From: Marinomonas sp. MED121
GTDB taxonomy: Bacteria; Pseudomonadota; Gammaproteobacteria; Pseudomonadales; Marinomonadaceae
NCBI RefSeq assembly: GCF_000153025.1
Contig: NZ_CH672429.1
Span: forward strand, 437,822 to 501,821
Length of the DNA: 64,000 nt
Reading direction: 5' to 3'
Below the pieces are notes generated by a model, which ran no database searches, had not been told where the DNA came from, and saw only the letters and a program-made list of their open reading frames with translations. The translations under genes were made by a program, and so were the position numbers. Below are positions 8,632-18,215 of this stretch, in pieces (position 1 is the first letter of the stretch; every line of letters begins with the position of its first letter).

Positions 8632-9974
8632 TACACTACTTCCTTATAATGTTTTTGAGTCACAGCATCGATACTAAAATACAGCTTGTCGGTTAACTCA
8701 TCAAGTTGCTCATCAGCAATAATAAAAGGCGGCGCTAATAAAACATGATGCCCCTCTTTACCATCAATGGTGCCAGGCATGGGGTAACACATAAGACCAA
8801 GCTCCATTGCTTGGGCTTTAATTTTGGCATGCAATTTAGTATGACTTGCAAAAGGGATTTTCTTTTCTTTGTCTGCCATGATTTCAATCGCACGAAACAG
8901 ACCACGGCCTCTCACATCTGCGACAAAAGGATGATTATCAAAACGACTTTCAAGCTTGGTCTGTAATAAGTTGCCCGCCGCTTTCACCCGAGGAAGTAAA
9001 TTATCCTGCTCAATCGTATTCAATACTGCCAATGAGCCCGCGACAGCCGTTGCATGGCCCATATAGGTATGGCCATGCTGAAAAAATCCAGAACCATTGG
9101 CAATCGTATTATGTATTTCTGAAGATGCGATCATAGCGCCAATTGGCTGATAACCCGCCCCTAGACCTTTCGCTATGGTCACCATGTCAGCTTCAATATC
9201 TTCTTGCTCATGGGCGAATAAGGTACCTGTACGACCCATACCACACATGACCTCATCAAGAATAAGAAGTACGCCATATTTATCGCATATTTCACGAATA
9301 CGCTTGAAGTAACCTTCTTCGGCTACGACAGCCCCCGCGGTTGCACCCACAACAGGTTCCGCAATAAAGGCAATTACCGTTTCTGGACCAACCTCTAACA
9401 AGCGCTCTTCAAGTTCGTTTGCCATGCGTTGCCCATATTCGAAGGCGGTTTCAGTCGCACTTTGACCATGGTATGCAAAACAAGCAGAAATATGCCCAAC
9501 AGGCATAAGTAAAGGAGAAAAAGGCTCACGTCGTAAGGCGTTCCCCCCAACAGAAAGCGCGCCTAAGGTATTACCGTGATAACTTTGTTTTCGCGAAATA
9601 AAGCGAGATCTTTGCTTCTCACCTTTTTCAACAAAATATTGACGAGCTAATTTTAGGGCTGACTCAACGGCTTCTGAGCCACCAGAGACAAAGTACACAT
9701 GCTCAAGGGAGCCAGGGGCTGCTGCAACTAATTTATCGGCTAAGTTTTGTGCAGCTTCAGTGGTAAAAAAACCAGTATGGGCATAGGCCAATTGATCAAT
9801 TTGTTCATGTAAAGCCGCTTTTATTGCAGGGTGGCTATGGCCTAAACAAGATACAGCAGCACCGCCACTCGCATCTAAATAGGACTTACCCATTTGATCA
9901 AAAATATAAACACCTTCACCGCGAGCGGCGACAGGTAAATTGGCATGGCAGTGGCGTTGAAAAATATGGTTCAT
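8631..9974 (-). CDS. Class III (omega-type) PLP aminotransferase
   Basis: 447 residues with fold-type I class III signatures: 'GGSEAVESALKLARQYF' (PLP phosphate site), 'SRKQSYHGNTLGALSVGGN', 'AFIAEPVVGATAGAVVAEEGYF', the D of 'LLILDEVMCGMGRTG' and the PLP lysine in 'ITIAKGLGAGYQPIGAM'. Such enzymes move an amino group from an amine or beta/omega-amino acid to pyruvate or 2-oxoglutarate. Its stop overlaps the BKACE start. My inference is that it makes the beta-keto acid cleaved by that enzyme. It is the first gene of the minus-strand operon and divergent from a LysR regulator. Confidence 0.93.
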   Translation of the reverse strand: MNHIFQRHCHANLPVAARGEGVYIFDQMGKSYLDASGGAAVSCLGHSHPAIKAALHEQIDQLAYAHTGFFTTEAAQNLADKLVAAAPGSLEHVYFVSGGSEAVESALKLARQYFVEKGEKQRSRFISRKQSYHGNTLGALSVGGNALRREPFSPLLMPVGHISACFAYHGQSATETAFEYGQRMANELEERLLEVGPETVIAFIAEPVVGATAGAVVAEEGYFKRIREICDKYGVLLILDEVMCGMGRTGTLFAHEQEDIEADMVTIAKGLGAGYQPIGAMIASSEIHNTIANGSGFFQHGHTYMGHATAVAGSLAVLNTIEQDNLLPRVKAAGNLLQTKLESRFDNHPFVADVRGRGLFRAIEIMADKEKKIPFASHTKLHAKIKAQAMELGLMCYPMPGTIDGKEGHHVLLAPPFIIADEQLDELTDKLYFSIDAVTQKHYKEVV

Positions 9975-9989
9975 TACAGTTTTAGGTTC

Positions 9990-10024
9990 ACATCATTATC
10001 AAGAAGAAACTAAATTTATGATGT
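9990..10024. promoter_or_regulatory. Candidate LysR operator between the divergent genes
   Basis: Inverted repeat ACATCAT (9990-9996) and ATGATGT (10018-10024), spaced by 21 nt, in the 113-bp space between the aminotransferase start and the LysR start. LysR proteins usually bind such dyads in the divergent region. The match is by eye only. Confidence 0.4.
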
Positions 10025-10087
10025 CTTTACCCTCACCCACAAACGATATATTCTCAGACCCTATGAGAAAAAGTAATGAGGTCAGCT

Positions 10088-10987
10088 GTGCCCAATAAAC
10101 TCCCCCCTCTAAATGCATTAAAAGCGTTTGAAGTGGCCGCACGCAAATTAAGCTTTTCAAAAGCGGCGGTTGAGCTTTGTGTTACCCAAGGAGCAATTAG
10201 CAAACAAATAAAATCCTTAGAGGAGCACCTTCAGTTAGCCTTATTTGATCGCACAACGACAGGCCTTGCTTTAACCAAAGCAGGCAAACAATATCTACCG
10301 ACCATCATGGCAGCGTTAGAGCAAATTCAGAGTTCTACTGCAAACTTGCAACAATTAGAAATGAATAATCATAGTTTAACGTTAAATATCACCCCGTCAT
10401 TAAGTCACCTTTGGCTTATTCCACGCTTAGAACGTCTTACAGATGCTTTACCAAACTTAAGATTGACTATGGTATCAGGTGATGGTGCGTTTCAATTTCA
10501 TCAAGCCAGTGCAGATATTGCGATTCGTTGCTTACCGCTTTCTTTAAGCCATGAAAACTCAACACTGTTAGCAGAAGAAGTGCTAATCCCTGTGATTCAC
10601 CCCGATCTTCTGGCTCAGGCTCCAATATCTCAAGCTGAGGATATTCTTAACCATCCTCTTCTCATGCACACTACAAGGCCACAACTCTGGTCACAATTTC
10701 TAAGCAGCACGTTAGCCGAAAAAAAACAGGCGCAAATACCAAACTACCATCATGGTTTCGAACATTTCTTTATGTCTTTAGAGGCGGCGAAACAAAAACA
10801 AGGGATAGCCCTTGTACCAGACTTCTTAGCGTCTGAATTTATCAAGCGTGGGGAGTTAGTTAATGTCTTGAATATGCGCTATCAAAGTAGCTTTGGTTTC
10901 TACTTTTTAGCCCCTAGTTACCGCCAACAAAACGAACAAGTACAACACTTCTATCAATGGTTACTCACTGAAATTAAACCTCTTTAG
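10088..10987 (+). CDS. LysR-family regulator (GcvA-like)
   Basis: 299 residues from the GTG at 10088, chosen because GAGG lies 6 nt upstream and because the product then begins 'MPNKLPPLNALKAFEVAAR', the typical GcvA-like start. An ATG at 10076 would add four residues but has a poor ribosome binding site. HTH at about residues 18-62 ('SFSKAAVELCVTQGAISKQIKSLEEHLQ'), followed by the substrate-binding domain ('LTLNITPSLSHLWLIPRLERL'). It is divergent from the aminotransferase-BKACE-TAXI operon, so it probably controls that operon in response to the imported compound or its product. Confidence 0.92.
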   Translation: MPNKLPPLNALKAFEVAARKLSFSKAAVELCVTQGAISKQIKSLEEHLQLALFDRTTTGLALTKAGKQYLPTIMAALEQIQSSTANLQQLEMNNHSLTLNITPSLSHLWLIPRLERLTDALPNLRLTMVSGDGAFQFHQASADIAIRCLPLSLSHENSTLLAEEVLIPVIHPDLLAQAPISQAEDILNHPLLMHTTRPQLWSQFLSSTLAEKKQAQIPNYHHGFEHFFMSLEAAKQKQGIALVPDFLASEFIKRGELVNVLNMRYQSSFGFYFLAPSYRQQNEQVQHFYQWLLTEIKPL

Positions 10988-10989
10988 GG

Positions 10990-11880
10990 TCACAAGCCGC
11001 TATTGAGGTAGGCACCTAACATTTTAAAGTACTCATTAAAGGCAAGATTAATATTTTGCCTTTGCTCACCTTTAGGATAGAGGCCTAATTCTGCTTCTTT
11101 GGAATATAGACTGCCTTTTACCAAAAATGAGTTGGCCAGACTTGCATCTGTGATTCCCGCATCTTCAACATACGCTTCGAAAGCGCGTGCACATAGCTCT
11201 TCTGGCAAGCTGTAATAAAGTTGATTAAGTTTTTTATCAATAAGGTTGGCGTTTTGAACAAGCTGGCTTGCTGCTTGGCCACTCTCATCGAGTAAAATGG
11301 CTTTAAAACAATTTGATAACAAATCATTAAGCGGATGTTGACGTATTGCCGCATCTAGAAGCCAAGCCTTAGATGCAAACAGACAGCCACTTTGATAATT
11401 TAAAGATGAATCAAATTTGGGAAGAGATAAAAACGCCTGTGAACCTAAGTAATGATCCAAGGCATGAAACCATTCATGGGCGATACTGCCTGGACCTGCG
11501 TTTTTGGCTAAAGCAAAACATCGCTCCCTTGGCGAATAATGTGCGGCAACACCCGGTCGGCCTCCCTTACCATACTGTAAAGACAAACTCCCTCTAAGCG
11601 AAATCAGACTTTCAGGCGCCTGCAATATTCGCATGAGCGTGTTGAGAGCAGCATAAAAAGAGTAGGCCGCTTTTTTTTGCTCCGCTTGAGTTACCCAGTT
11701 GCCTATTTGAATTGAGCGAAAGTTAAATTGCTTTCGTATCACGACAAAATTAATCTCCGGCTCATCAGAGACAGACTGAGAAGGCGACTTCGCGAAACGG
11801 TAAAAGAGATCAGCTGGCTTTCTAGACAATGTTATTAGACTCAAAGTTAGTGAACTTGCCTGACTATTTAGCCGCTTCAA
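10990..11880 (-). CDS. CLCA_X-family-like protein with HEXXH metallopeptidase motif
   Basis: 296 residues. The central segment '[43 protein letters not shown]' carries H135-E136-x-x-H139 plus D142, a zincin-type motif. The block from 'QIGNWVT' to the HEXXH resembles the large-polyvalent-protein (LPD) metallopeptidase-like domains of phage proteins and the chromosomal 'CLCA_X family' proteins. No signal peptide, so it is probably cytosolic. The first 17 nt overlap the end of msrB, so the two genes are likely co-transcribed. The peptide substrate, if any, is unknown. Confidence 0.7.
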   Translation of the reverse strand: MKRLNSQASSLTLSLITLSRKPADLFYRFAKSPSQSVSDEPEINFVVIRKQFNFRSIQIGNWVTQAEQKKAAYSFYAALNTLMRILQAPESLISLRGSLSLQYGKGGRPGVAAHYSPRERCFALAKNAGPGSIAHEWFHALDHYLGSQAFLSLPKFDSSLNYQSGCLFASKAWLLDAAIRQHPLNDLLSNCFKAILLDESGQAASQLVQNANLIDKKLNQLYYSLPEELCARAFEAYVEDAGITDASLANSFLVKGSLYSKEAELGLYPKGEQRQNINLAFNEYFKMLGAYLNSGL

Positions 11881-12241
11881 GAGTGACTAATTTCATTGAA
11901 ATTGAATTCACACAGTGTCTTAAGTTTTTCGCTGTTAAGCCTTCTCCTTCAAAGACATGACCGAGATGTCCATCGCAACTAGCGCATACAATTTCTATGC
12001 GTCTGCCATCAGCATCAGGTAGCTGTTTAATTGCACCTTCAATCTCATCATCAAAACTTGGCCAGCCACAATGGGATAAAAACTTGTGCTCAGAATAAAA
12101 CAGAGGCGCATCGCACTGGCGGCAAAGATAAACACCTTCTGCTGTGGTATCTGTGTACTCTCCAGTAAAAGGACGCTCTGTACCTTTATGAATAATTACC
12201 TGCTGCTCAGCTGCATTTAAAGGGTTTAGGGGCTTAGTCAT
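11864..12241 (-). CDS. msrB: Methionine-R-sulfoxide reductase MsrB
   Basis: 125 residues, a single MsrB domain. Two structural zinc CxxC pairs ('CRQCDAP' and '[12 protein letters not shown]') and the catalytic cysteine in 'RHCVNSISM' are all present. 'GWPSFDDEI' is also diagnostic. It reduces methionine-R-sulfoxide in proteins using thioredoxin, repairing oxidative damage in the cytosol. The start at 12241 ('MTKPLNPL') is the only reasonable one. It overlaps the downstream HEXXH gene. Confidence 0.96.
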   Translation of the reverse strand: MTKPLNPLNAAEQQVIIHKGTERPFTGEYTDTTAEGVYLCRQCDAPLFYSEHKFLSHCGWPSFDDEIEGAIKQLPDADGRRIEIVCASCDGHLGHVFEGEGLTAKNLRHCVNSISMKLVTLEAAK

Positions 12242-12547
12242 CTTTCTTTCTCACTTAAATAATTATTTACCTAACGTTTATTGGATTAAGTAAATTTGGT
12301 TTAGTTCTCCATTATATTACAAAAGGTGTCATTAATACTTGTGATAGGATACATTCTCATTTAAATGGATTTTACCTTTAAGGTCTTAGGTTTTGGCTAT
12401 ATTGATAGTGAATTTAAATATAACAAAAACAAAACAATAATATCAAAAATATAACCAATACCTATATAGATAATCATCACAATCCATAGGTTTTTATCTT
12501 TCTCACACCTTATAGTCTTGTTATTAGATCATTATATGGAGCCAATT
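12242..12547. other. Very AT-rich divergent promoter region (msrB / fpr)
   Basis: No gene or repeat seen. The 306 bp are A/T-rich, with A-tracts around 12420-12460, and must carry both the msrB and the fpr promoters. I could not pick a convincing -35/-10 pair or operator. Confidence 0.5.
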
Positions 12548-13324
12548 ATGGCAAGTTTAAGCACAGCACAAGTCACCCAAGTCCATCATTGGAACGATGG
12601 CTTATTCAGCTTCAAAACCACACGGGACCCGGGTTTTAGATTTAAGAATGGTCAGTTTGTGATGATAGGGCTTGAAGTTAACGCAAAACCTTTATTAAGA
12701 GCCTATAGCATCGCCAGCCCAAACTATGCCGATGAACTTGAATTCTTTAGCATTAAAGTCGCAGATGGCGCTCTTACCTCTCTACTACAAAACATCCAAG
12801 TAGGCGAAAATATCATTTTAGGAGGCAAGGCAACAGGCAGCCTGATTGTTGACGACCTTCTTCCTGGGAAAAACCTTTTTCTACTTGCCACAGGGACTGG
12901 TTTAGCGGCATTTATGAGTGTCATACAAGACCCAGATGTTTATGAGCGCTTTGAAAGGGTTATTTTAGTTCATGGCACAAGACATATTGCTGATTTAGCT
13001 TATCAAGACTTTATTGAAACTGAACTGCCTAATCATGAATACCTAGGTGAAGAGATTAAAGATAAGCTGAGCTACTACCCAACTGTTACGAGAGAGAATT
13101 ACAAGCATCAAGGCAGAGTGACCGAACTCATTCGAAATGACAAGCTTTGCCATGATTTAGACCTCCCCCCCATGAACCCTGCAACAGACAGAGTTATGAT
13201 ATGTGGTAACCAGGCGATGCTCGCAGAATGTCGTGAGTTACTTGATGAGAGAGGTTTTAATATTTCACCTCGTATTGGTGAAGCGGGTGATTATGTTATT
13301 GAAAGAGCCTTCGTTGAGAAATAG
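12548..13324 (+). CDS. fpr: Ferredoxin/flavodoxin-NADP+ reductase
   Basis: 258 residues from the ATG at 12548, which has GGAG 6 nt upstream; this gives the standard bacterial Fpr length, whereas the reading from 12518 does not. FAD site 'RAYSIASPNY' (R-x-Y-S), NADP site 'LLATGTGLAAFMSVI' and 'MICGNQAML', and a C-terminal 'VIERAFVEK' tail are all seen. It passes electrons between NADPH and ferredoxin or flavodoxin. A long-chain flavodoxin is encoded at 35.4 kb and is a possible partner. Single gene with its own terminator. Confidence 0.95.
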   Translation: MASLSTAQVTQVHHWNDGLFSFKTTRDPGFRFKNGQFVMIGLEVNAKPLLRAYSIASPNYADELEFFSIKVADGALTSLLQNIQVGENIILGGKATGSLIVDDLLPGKNLFLLATGTGLAAFMSVIQDPDVYERFERVILVHGTRHIADLAYQDFIETELPNHEYLGEEIKDKLSYYPTVTRENYKHQGRVTELIRNDKLCHDLDLPPMNPATDRVMICGNQAMLAECRELLDERGFNISPRIGEAGDYVIERAFVEK

Positions 13325-13756
13325 CCTTTGTTTAAAATGGTCTTTGTGTGAGTTATAAAGCTAGTGAATTAGAACTTATGCTTTAGACCATTCCCCTTTA
13401 ATTCATTACCTTCAAAACTATGTCCTTAAAAAGCAATCAAGCGACTAAATACTAGGAAATAACTCGTTAGCGTTATTTCCTCTTCCTTTTAGCCTGTTTT
13501 GCTTCAAACAATTTATTCGTTTAAATGCGCCATTCACGACAAGATAAAAGAAGATAAAAGCTTTCTCAGCCTTGTTACAAAGCAGCAACAAAAAGCAAAA
13601 AAAGGTTTCTGGTCAGACTGCGTCCTCATACCTTATTCTGCCCATCAAAACCTAGTTCAACTAGATGATTTAGATCAACTATTTAAGCTGGAAACTCTCA
13701 TTTTTATCACCTGACTGTAAAGGATTTGCAGTGCGTTAAAATAAAGGGAAGTCACT
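13325..13756. other. Intergenic region between fpr and the DUF3592 gene
   Basis: Holds the fpr terminator at 13454-13490. A 71-codon TTG-started open frame (13499-13714) lies here but has no ribosome binding site and no recognisable motif, so I do not call it. AGGGAAG at 13744-13750 is the ribosome binding site of the next gene. Confidence 0.5.
13454..13490 (+). terminator. Rho-independent terminator of fpr
   Basis: Perfect 10-bp stem AGGAAATAAC (13454-13463) / GTTATTTCCT (13472-13481) with an 8-nt loop, followed by CTTCCTTTT. It is 130 nt past the fpr stop. Confidence 0.7.
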
Positions 13757-14482
13757 ATGCACACATTAGAACGTATCAAATATATTTTACTCACTCTTGG
13801 CCTTTTTTTACTCTTTATTGCCAGTATCTTTTATTATCAAAGCCAACACCCCTTCCAAGACAGCTTAGAAACAACAGGCACTGTGATGAAAATCATTAAT
13901 TTTGATGATTCTGGTTTTAATCAAACGGGAAAAACAAGCTTATTCGTTAACTTTAAAACGCTCACTAATCAGCTTATTGAGTTTCGACTCCAAATTCATC
14001 AAGACTCAAACTATTATCAGGTTGGCGAAAAAATCGCCTTAATTTACAGCACTTCAATGCCAAGTAAAGCGATTATAAAACCGACCCCCAGTCTTGCGTC
14101 TAAAGTCAGCATTTGGGCGAATTTAGGCTGCTTACTTATTTTGGCCTTTATTGCTATTCACCTTAAAGACTTTAAACAGCAACATAAAATACGCTACCTA
14201 CGTCACAATGGTGTTGAGATAAAAACAGTGGTGAGAAATGTTGAGCTTGACCCTGAATTAGAAGCAAAGGGCCTAAAACCTTACCGTATCTGTACTGAGT
14301 GGCTGGCACCCGATCACAGTGCTTTACATATTTTTAAAAGCGACTATTTATTATTTGACCCAAGCGACATGCTAGAAGATATCCAAGTCACTGTTTTAAT
14401 AAAAGAAGATAACCCCAGCGAATATTATTTTGATACCTCTTTTTTAGCCATCAAACCTAAATCCCCTAGCTTTAAATGGTAA
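13757..14482 (+). CDS. DUF3592-domain membrane protein
   Basis: 241 residues. Hydrophobic helix at about residues 9-28 and a second at about 115-135 ('VSIWANLGCLLILAFIAIHL'). The region between them ('TTGTVMKIINFDDSGFNQTGKTSLFVNFKTL' to 'VGEKIALIYSTSMPSKAIIKP') matches the DUF3592 pattern of G-x-V and V-G-D/E-x-V-x-V-x-Y. A second, weaker repeat may follow helix 2. Start ATG with AGGGAAG upstream. DUF3592 proteins have no established function; this one is an inner-membrane protein by its helices. It stands alone between fpr and a glycosyltransferase. Confidence 0.75.
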   Translation: MHTLERIKYILLTLGLFLLFIASIFYYQSQHPFQDSLETTGTVMKIINFDDSGFNQTGKTSLFVNFKTLTNQLIEFRLQIHQDSNYYQVGEKIALIYSTSMPSKAIIKPTPSLASKVSIWANLGCLLILAFIAIHLKDFKQQHKIRYLRHNGVEIKTVVRNVELDPELEAKGLKPYRICTEWLAPDHSALHIFKSDYLLFDPSDMLEDIQVTVLIKEDNPSEYYFDTSFLAIKPKSPSFKW

Positions 14483-14659
14483 CTTCGTTTCCTAAACTCT
14501 TCTTTGCTGATTATTTTTGACTTTAAATAGCGGTAGTAGAAGAGCAACACTTAGCAAAGCAAGCTTACTGAGATAAAACACTTTTCACTATATTGTCTCG
14601 GTTCAAAGATTTACCATAGCCGTTAATCCCCTTTCATTGATTTTATTTAAGAGATTAAC

Positions 14660-15901
14660 GTGCACATTTTAATCATAGGCTATGTCTGGCCTGAGCCGAA
14701 CTCATCCGCAGCTGGGTCACGTATGATGCAGCTAATAAACAGTCTGCAGGCCGAACATTTCACTATCAGCTTTGCTACCCCAGCCCAGAAAACCGAACAT
14801 ATGGTTAACCTAGATGCATTAGGTATAAAGACAACACAAATTACGCTTAATCATTCAAGCTTTGATGATTATGTCATTGAGCTTAATCCAGATGTTGTCA
14901 TCTTCGATCGATTTATGATGGAAGAGCAGTTTGCTTGGCGCATTGAAAAGCATTGTCCCGATGCATTAAGAGTCCTTAATACTGAAGATTTACATAGCTT
15001 ACGTCATGCTAGGCACAAAGCGGTGAAGTCAAATAAAGACTTTGAGCTCAAAAATATGCACACCGACTTAGGGTTAAGGGAAATTGCGGCTATATTACGT
15101 AGCGATTTAACACTCATGATTTCTGCCTATGAATACACCTTGCTACAAGATAAATTTAATATCCCACAATACCAGCTAATGCATCTTCCTTTTATGCTGC
15201 CGTCAATTACTCAGTCTGACTTAAACACACTGCCTAGTTTCGAACAAAGACAGCATTTTATCAGTATCGGCAACTTTCGCCATGAACCAAACTGGGATGC
15301 AGTCTTACAACTCAAAACTGAAATCTGGCCAAAAATCAGACAAGCATTGCCCCAAGCTCAAATGCACATTTATGGCGCTTATCCACCACCTAAAGCAACC
15401 CAATTGCATAATGAAAAACAAGGCTTTCTGATTAAGGGCTGGGCAAGGGATGCGAACCAAGTCATGCAGCAATCACGAATCTGCTTAGCACCTATTCGCT
15501 TCGGGGCAGGCATTAAAGGAAAGTTGGTTGAAGCAATGCTAAATGGTACAGGAAGTATAACAACACCTGTCGGCGCAGAATCAATGCATGGTGAGCTAGC
15601 TTGGAATGGTGAAATTTGTGATTCTAACGATGACTTTGTTAACGCCGCTATCTCCTTATATCAAGATAAGTCTGCCTGGCAGTTAAGTCAGCAAAAAGGT
15701 TTAGCAATACTCACAACCTATTACCACAAAGATGAATGGCACAAAAAGTTTATTGCTCGCCTAAACGATGCAAAAGCCGCTCAAAGTGAAAATCGTCAAC
15801 AGAATTTCATGGGATTAATGGTAAGACACCATAGTTTGAAGAGCACTCAATACATGTCACAGTGGATTGAGGCTAAAAACAAACCGAATAAATGTGACTA
15901 A
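14660..15901 (+). CDS. Glycosyltransferase (GT-B, family 4-like)
   Basis: 413 residues starting at GTG with AAGAGAT just upstream. N-terminal Rossmann start 'MHILIIGYVWPEPNSSAAGSRM', then the C-terminal donor domain: 'HFISIGNFRHEPNWDAVLQL', 'GFLIKGWARDANQVMQQSRICLAPIRFGAGIKGKLVEAMLNGTGSITTPVGAESM'. The last block matches the GT4/GT-B E-x7-E-like region that binds a nucleotide sugar. Acceptor and sugar are unknown, and no other surface-polysaccharide genes are nearby. The stretch between residues 90 and 180 lacks the usual GT4 acceptor motifs. Confidence 0.8.
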   Translation: MHILIIGYVWPEPNSSAAGSRMMQLINSLQAEHFTISFATPAQKTEHMVNLDALGIKTTQITLNHSSFDDYVIELNPDVVIFDRFMMEEQFAWRIEKHCPDALRVLNTEDLHSLRHARHKAVKSNKDFELKNMHTDLGLREIAAILRSDLTLMISAYEYTLLQDKFNIPQYQLMHLPFMLPSITQSDLNTLPSFEQRQHFISIGNFRHEPNWDAVLQLKTEIWPKIRQALPQAQMHIYGAYPPPKATQLHNEKQGFLIKGWARDANQVMQQSRICLAPIRFGAGIKGKLVEAMLNGTGSITTPVGAESMHGELAWNGEICDSNDDFVNAAISLYQDKSAWQLSQQKGLAILTTYYHKDEWHKKFIARLNDAKAAQSENRQQNFMGLMVRHHSLKSTQYMSQWIEAKNKPNKCD

Positions 15902-15946
15902 ATTGTCTTTTTTTCAACCAATACAAACTAACAAGAATTTATCAAA

Positions 15947-15966
15947 AGCCCCTATTCATAGGGGCT
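15947..15966. terminator. Hairpin after the glycosyltransferase gene
   Basis: Perfect 8-bp stem AGCCCCTA / TAGGGGCT with a 4-nt loop, 46 nt past the stop. No good T-run on the plus strand; a short TTTTG on the minus strand. A terminator or RNA-stabilising hairpin. Confidence 0.45.
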
Positions 15967-16034
15967 AAAGCCAAAACTTTAAGTGATTTATTTAATTTTG
16001 ACTTATTAATACAAAATTAACTGCTTAAATCCCC

Positions 16035-16064
16035 TTCAAATAGGCTCCTGTTATCCTGTATACT
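16035..16064 (+). promoter_or_regulatory. Predicted sigma-70 promoter of the EF-G gene
   Basis: TTCAAA (16035-16040), an 18-nt spacer and TATACT (16059-16064), followed by a GC-rich start GCGCG, leaving a leader of about 40 nt before the ATG at 16110. Identified by eye. Confidence 0.45.
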
Positions 16065-16109
16065 TGCGCGAAAATTTTTCGTCCAAACCTTATATATTAG
16101 AGTAATGTA

Positions 16110-18194
16110 ATGGCTGACTTATCGCACTACAGAAACATTGGTATTTTTGCTCACGTTGACGCGGGTAAAACAACTACAACAGAACGTATTCTTAAACTTA
16201 CCGGTATGATCCACAAAATCGGTGAAGTACATGAAGGCGAATCTACAACTGACTTCATGACTCAAGAAGCTGAACGTGGTATTACCATCCAGTCTGCAGC
16301 AGTAAGCTGTTTCTGGAAAAACCACCGTTTCAACGTTATCGACACACCTGGACACGTTGACTTCACAGTAGAAGTATATCGTTCTCTTAAAGTGCTTGAT
16401 GGCGGCATCGGTGTATTCTGTGGTTCTGGTGGTGTTGAGCCTCAGTCTGAAACTAACTGGCGCTATGCTAACGATTCAGAAGTTGCTCGTATCATCTTCG
16501 TAAACAAACTTGACCGTTTGGGTGCTGACTTCTACCGCGTTACTGACCAAGTACGTAACGTACTAGGTGCAACACCACTAATCATGGTATTGCCTATCGG
16601 TACTGAAGATCAGTTCACTGGTGTTGTTGACCTTCTAACTCGTAAAGCTTACGTTTGGGACGAAACTGGACAACCAGAAAACTACTCAATCGAAGATGTT
16701 CCAGCTGACATGGTTGATGATGTTGAAGCTTACCGTGAACAGTTGATCGAAACTGCGGTAGAGCAAGACGACGACCTAATGATGGCATACATGGAGGGTG
16801 AAGAGCCTTCAATGGAAGACATCAAACGTTGTATCCGTACTGGTACACGTGACCTTGCTTTCTTCCCTACATACTGTGGTTCTGCGTTCAAGAACAAAGG
16901 TATGCAGATTCTTCTTGATGCGGTTGTTGATTACCTACCAAGCCCAACTGAAGTTGAGCCTCAAGACCTTACTGACGAAGAAGGTAATGCAAACGGCGAG
17001 AAAGCAATTGTATCTGCTGACGAACCTTTCCGTGCATTGGCATTCAAAATCATGGATGACCGTTTCGGCGCCCTAACCTTCGTACGTGTATACTCTGGTG
17101 TACTTAATAAAGGTGATACAGTTCTTAACTCTTTCACTGGTAAAACTGAACGTATCGGCCGTATGGTTGAGATGCAAGCTGATGATCGTAACGAGATCAG
17201 CACAGCGCAAGCGGGTGACATCATCGCTATCGTTGGTATGAAAAACGTTCAAACAGGTCACACTCTTTGTGATCCTAAGCACGAATGTACACTTGAAGCC
17301 ATGGTATTCCCTGAGCCAGTAATCTCTATCTCTGTTACACCTAAAGATAAAGGTGGTAACGAGAAGATGGGTATTGCGATTGGTAAAATGGTTGCAGAAG
17401 ATCCAACATTCCGCGTTGAAACTGACCAAGAAACTGGTGAGACAATCCTACGTGGTATGGGTGAGCTTCACCTAGATATCAAAGTTGATATCCTAATGCG
17501 TACCTATGGTGTAGACCTAGTTGTTGGTCAACCTCAGGTTGCTTACCGTGAAACTATCACTCAATCAATTGAAGATAGCTACACTCACAAGAAACAGTCT
17601 GGTGGTTCTGGTCAGTTCGGTAAGATCGACTATCGCATCAAGCCTGGTGAAGTGGGTACTGGTTTCACATTCAGCTCTTCTGTTGTTGGTGGTAACGTAC
17701 CAAAAGAATTCTTCCCAGCTGTAGAGAAAGGCTTTAAGTCTATGATGGGCGAAGGTACCTTAGCGGGCTTCCCTGTTCTTGACGTTGAAGTTGAACTGTT
17801 CGACGGTGGTTTCCACGCAGTTGACTCCTCTGCTGTAGCTTTCGAAATCGCTGCTAAAGGCGCTTTCCGTCAGTCTATGCCTAAAGCGGGCCCTCAATTG
17901 ATCGAGCCTATCATGGCTGTTGACGTGTTTACGCCTGATGATCACGTTGGTGATGTAATCGGTGACCTTAACCGTCGTCGCGGTATGATCAAAGACCAAA
18001 ACGCTGGTGTATCTGGTGTTCGTATTAAAGCTGACGTACCTCTATCAGAAATGTTTGGTTACATCAGTACACTACGTACTATGACATCTGGCCGTGGTCA
18101 GTTCTCTATGCTGTTCTCTCACTACTCTCCTTGCCCGAACTCTGTTGCAGAAGCAGTAATCGAAGCACAACGTGAGAAAAAAGCTAACGGTTAA
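16110..18194 (+). CDS. fusA: Elongation factor G (free-standing paralogue)
   Basis: 694 residues, complete. G1 '[15 protein letters not shown]', G2 '[15 protein letters not shown]', G3 'DTPGHVDFT' and G4 'NKLD' are intact, followed by the EF-G domains II-V ('[17 protein letters not shown]', '[15 protein letters not shown]'). It promotes GTP-dependent ribosome translocation or recycling. It lies alone, not in a str operon with rpsL, rpsG and tuf, so a second EF-G elsewhere is likely. The divergence ('[20 protein letters not shown]', NKLD instead of NKMD) suits the secondary EF-G class. Codon use is strongly biased to GGT/CGT/AAC/GAC, unlike its neighbours, which indicates high expression. Confidence 0.95.
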   Translation: MADLSHYRNIGIFAHVDAGKTTTTERILKLTGMIHKIGEVHEGESTTDFMTQEAERGITIQSAAVSCFWKNHRFNVIDTPGHVDFTVEVYRSLKVLDGGIGVFCGSGGVEPQSETNWRYANDSEVARIIFVNKLDRLGADFYRVTDQVRNVLGATPLIMVLPIGTEDQFTGVVDLLTRKAYVWDETGQPENYSIEDVPADMVDDVEAYREQLIETAVEQDDDLMMAYMEGEEPSMEDIKRCIRTGTRDLAFFPTYCGSAFKNKGMQILLDAVVDYLPSPTEVEPQDLTDEEGNANGEKAIVSADEPFRALAFKIMDDRFGALTFVRVYSGVLNKGDTVLNSFTGKTERIGRMVEMQADDRNEISTAQAGDIIAIVGMKNVQTGHTLCDPKHECTLEAMVFPEPVISISVTPKDKGGNEKMGIAIGKMVAEDPTFRVETDQETGETILRGMGELHLDIKVDILMRTYGVDLVVGQPQVAYRETITQSIEDSYTHKKQSGGSGQFGKIDYRIKPGEVGTGFTFSSSVVGGNVPKEFFPAVEKGFKSMMGEGTLAGFPVLDVEVELFDGGFHAVDSSAVAFEIAAKGAFRQSMPKAGPQLIEPIMAVDVFTPDDHVGDVIGDLNRRRGMIKDQNAGVSGVRIKADVPLSEMFGYISTLRTMTSGRGQFSMLFSHYSPCPNSVAEAVIEAQREKKANG

Positions 18195-18215
18195 TACCTA
18201 AGCTTTGAGAAACAC

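Noticed and set aside
13499-13714. 71-codon TTG-started frame between fpr and the DUF3592 gene
   Set aside because: No ribosome binding site, weak start codon, no motif, and it begins just after the fpr terminator. Could be a tiny gene but not supported.
17073-17429. 118-codon minus-strand frame inside EF-G
   Set aside because: Antisense shadow created by the strong codon bias of EF-G; no motif or start signal.
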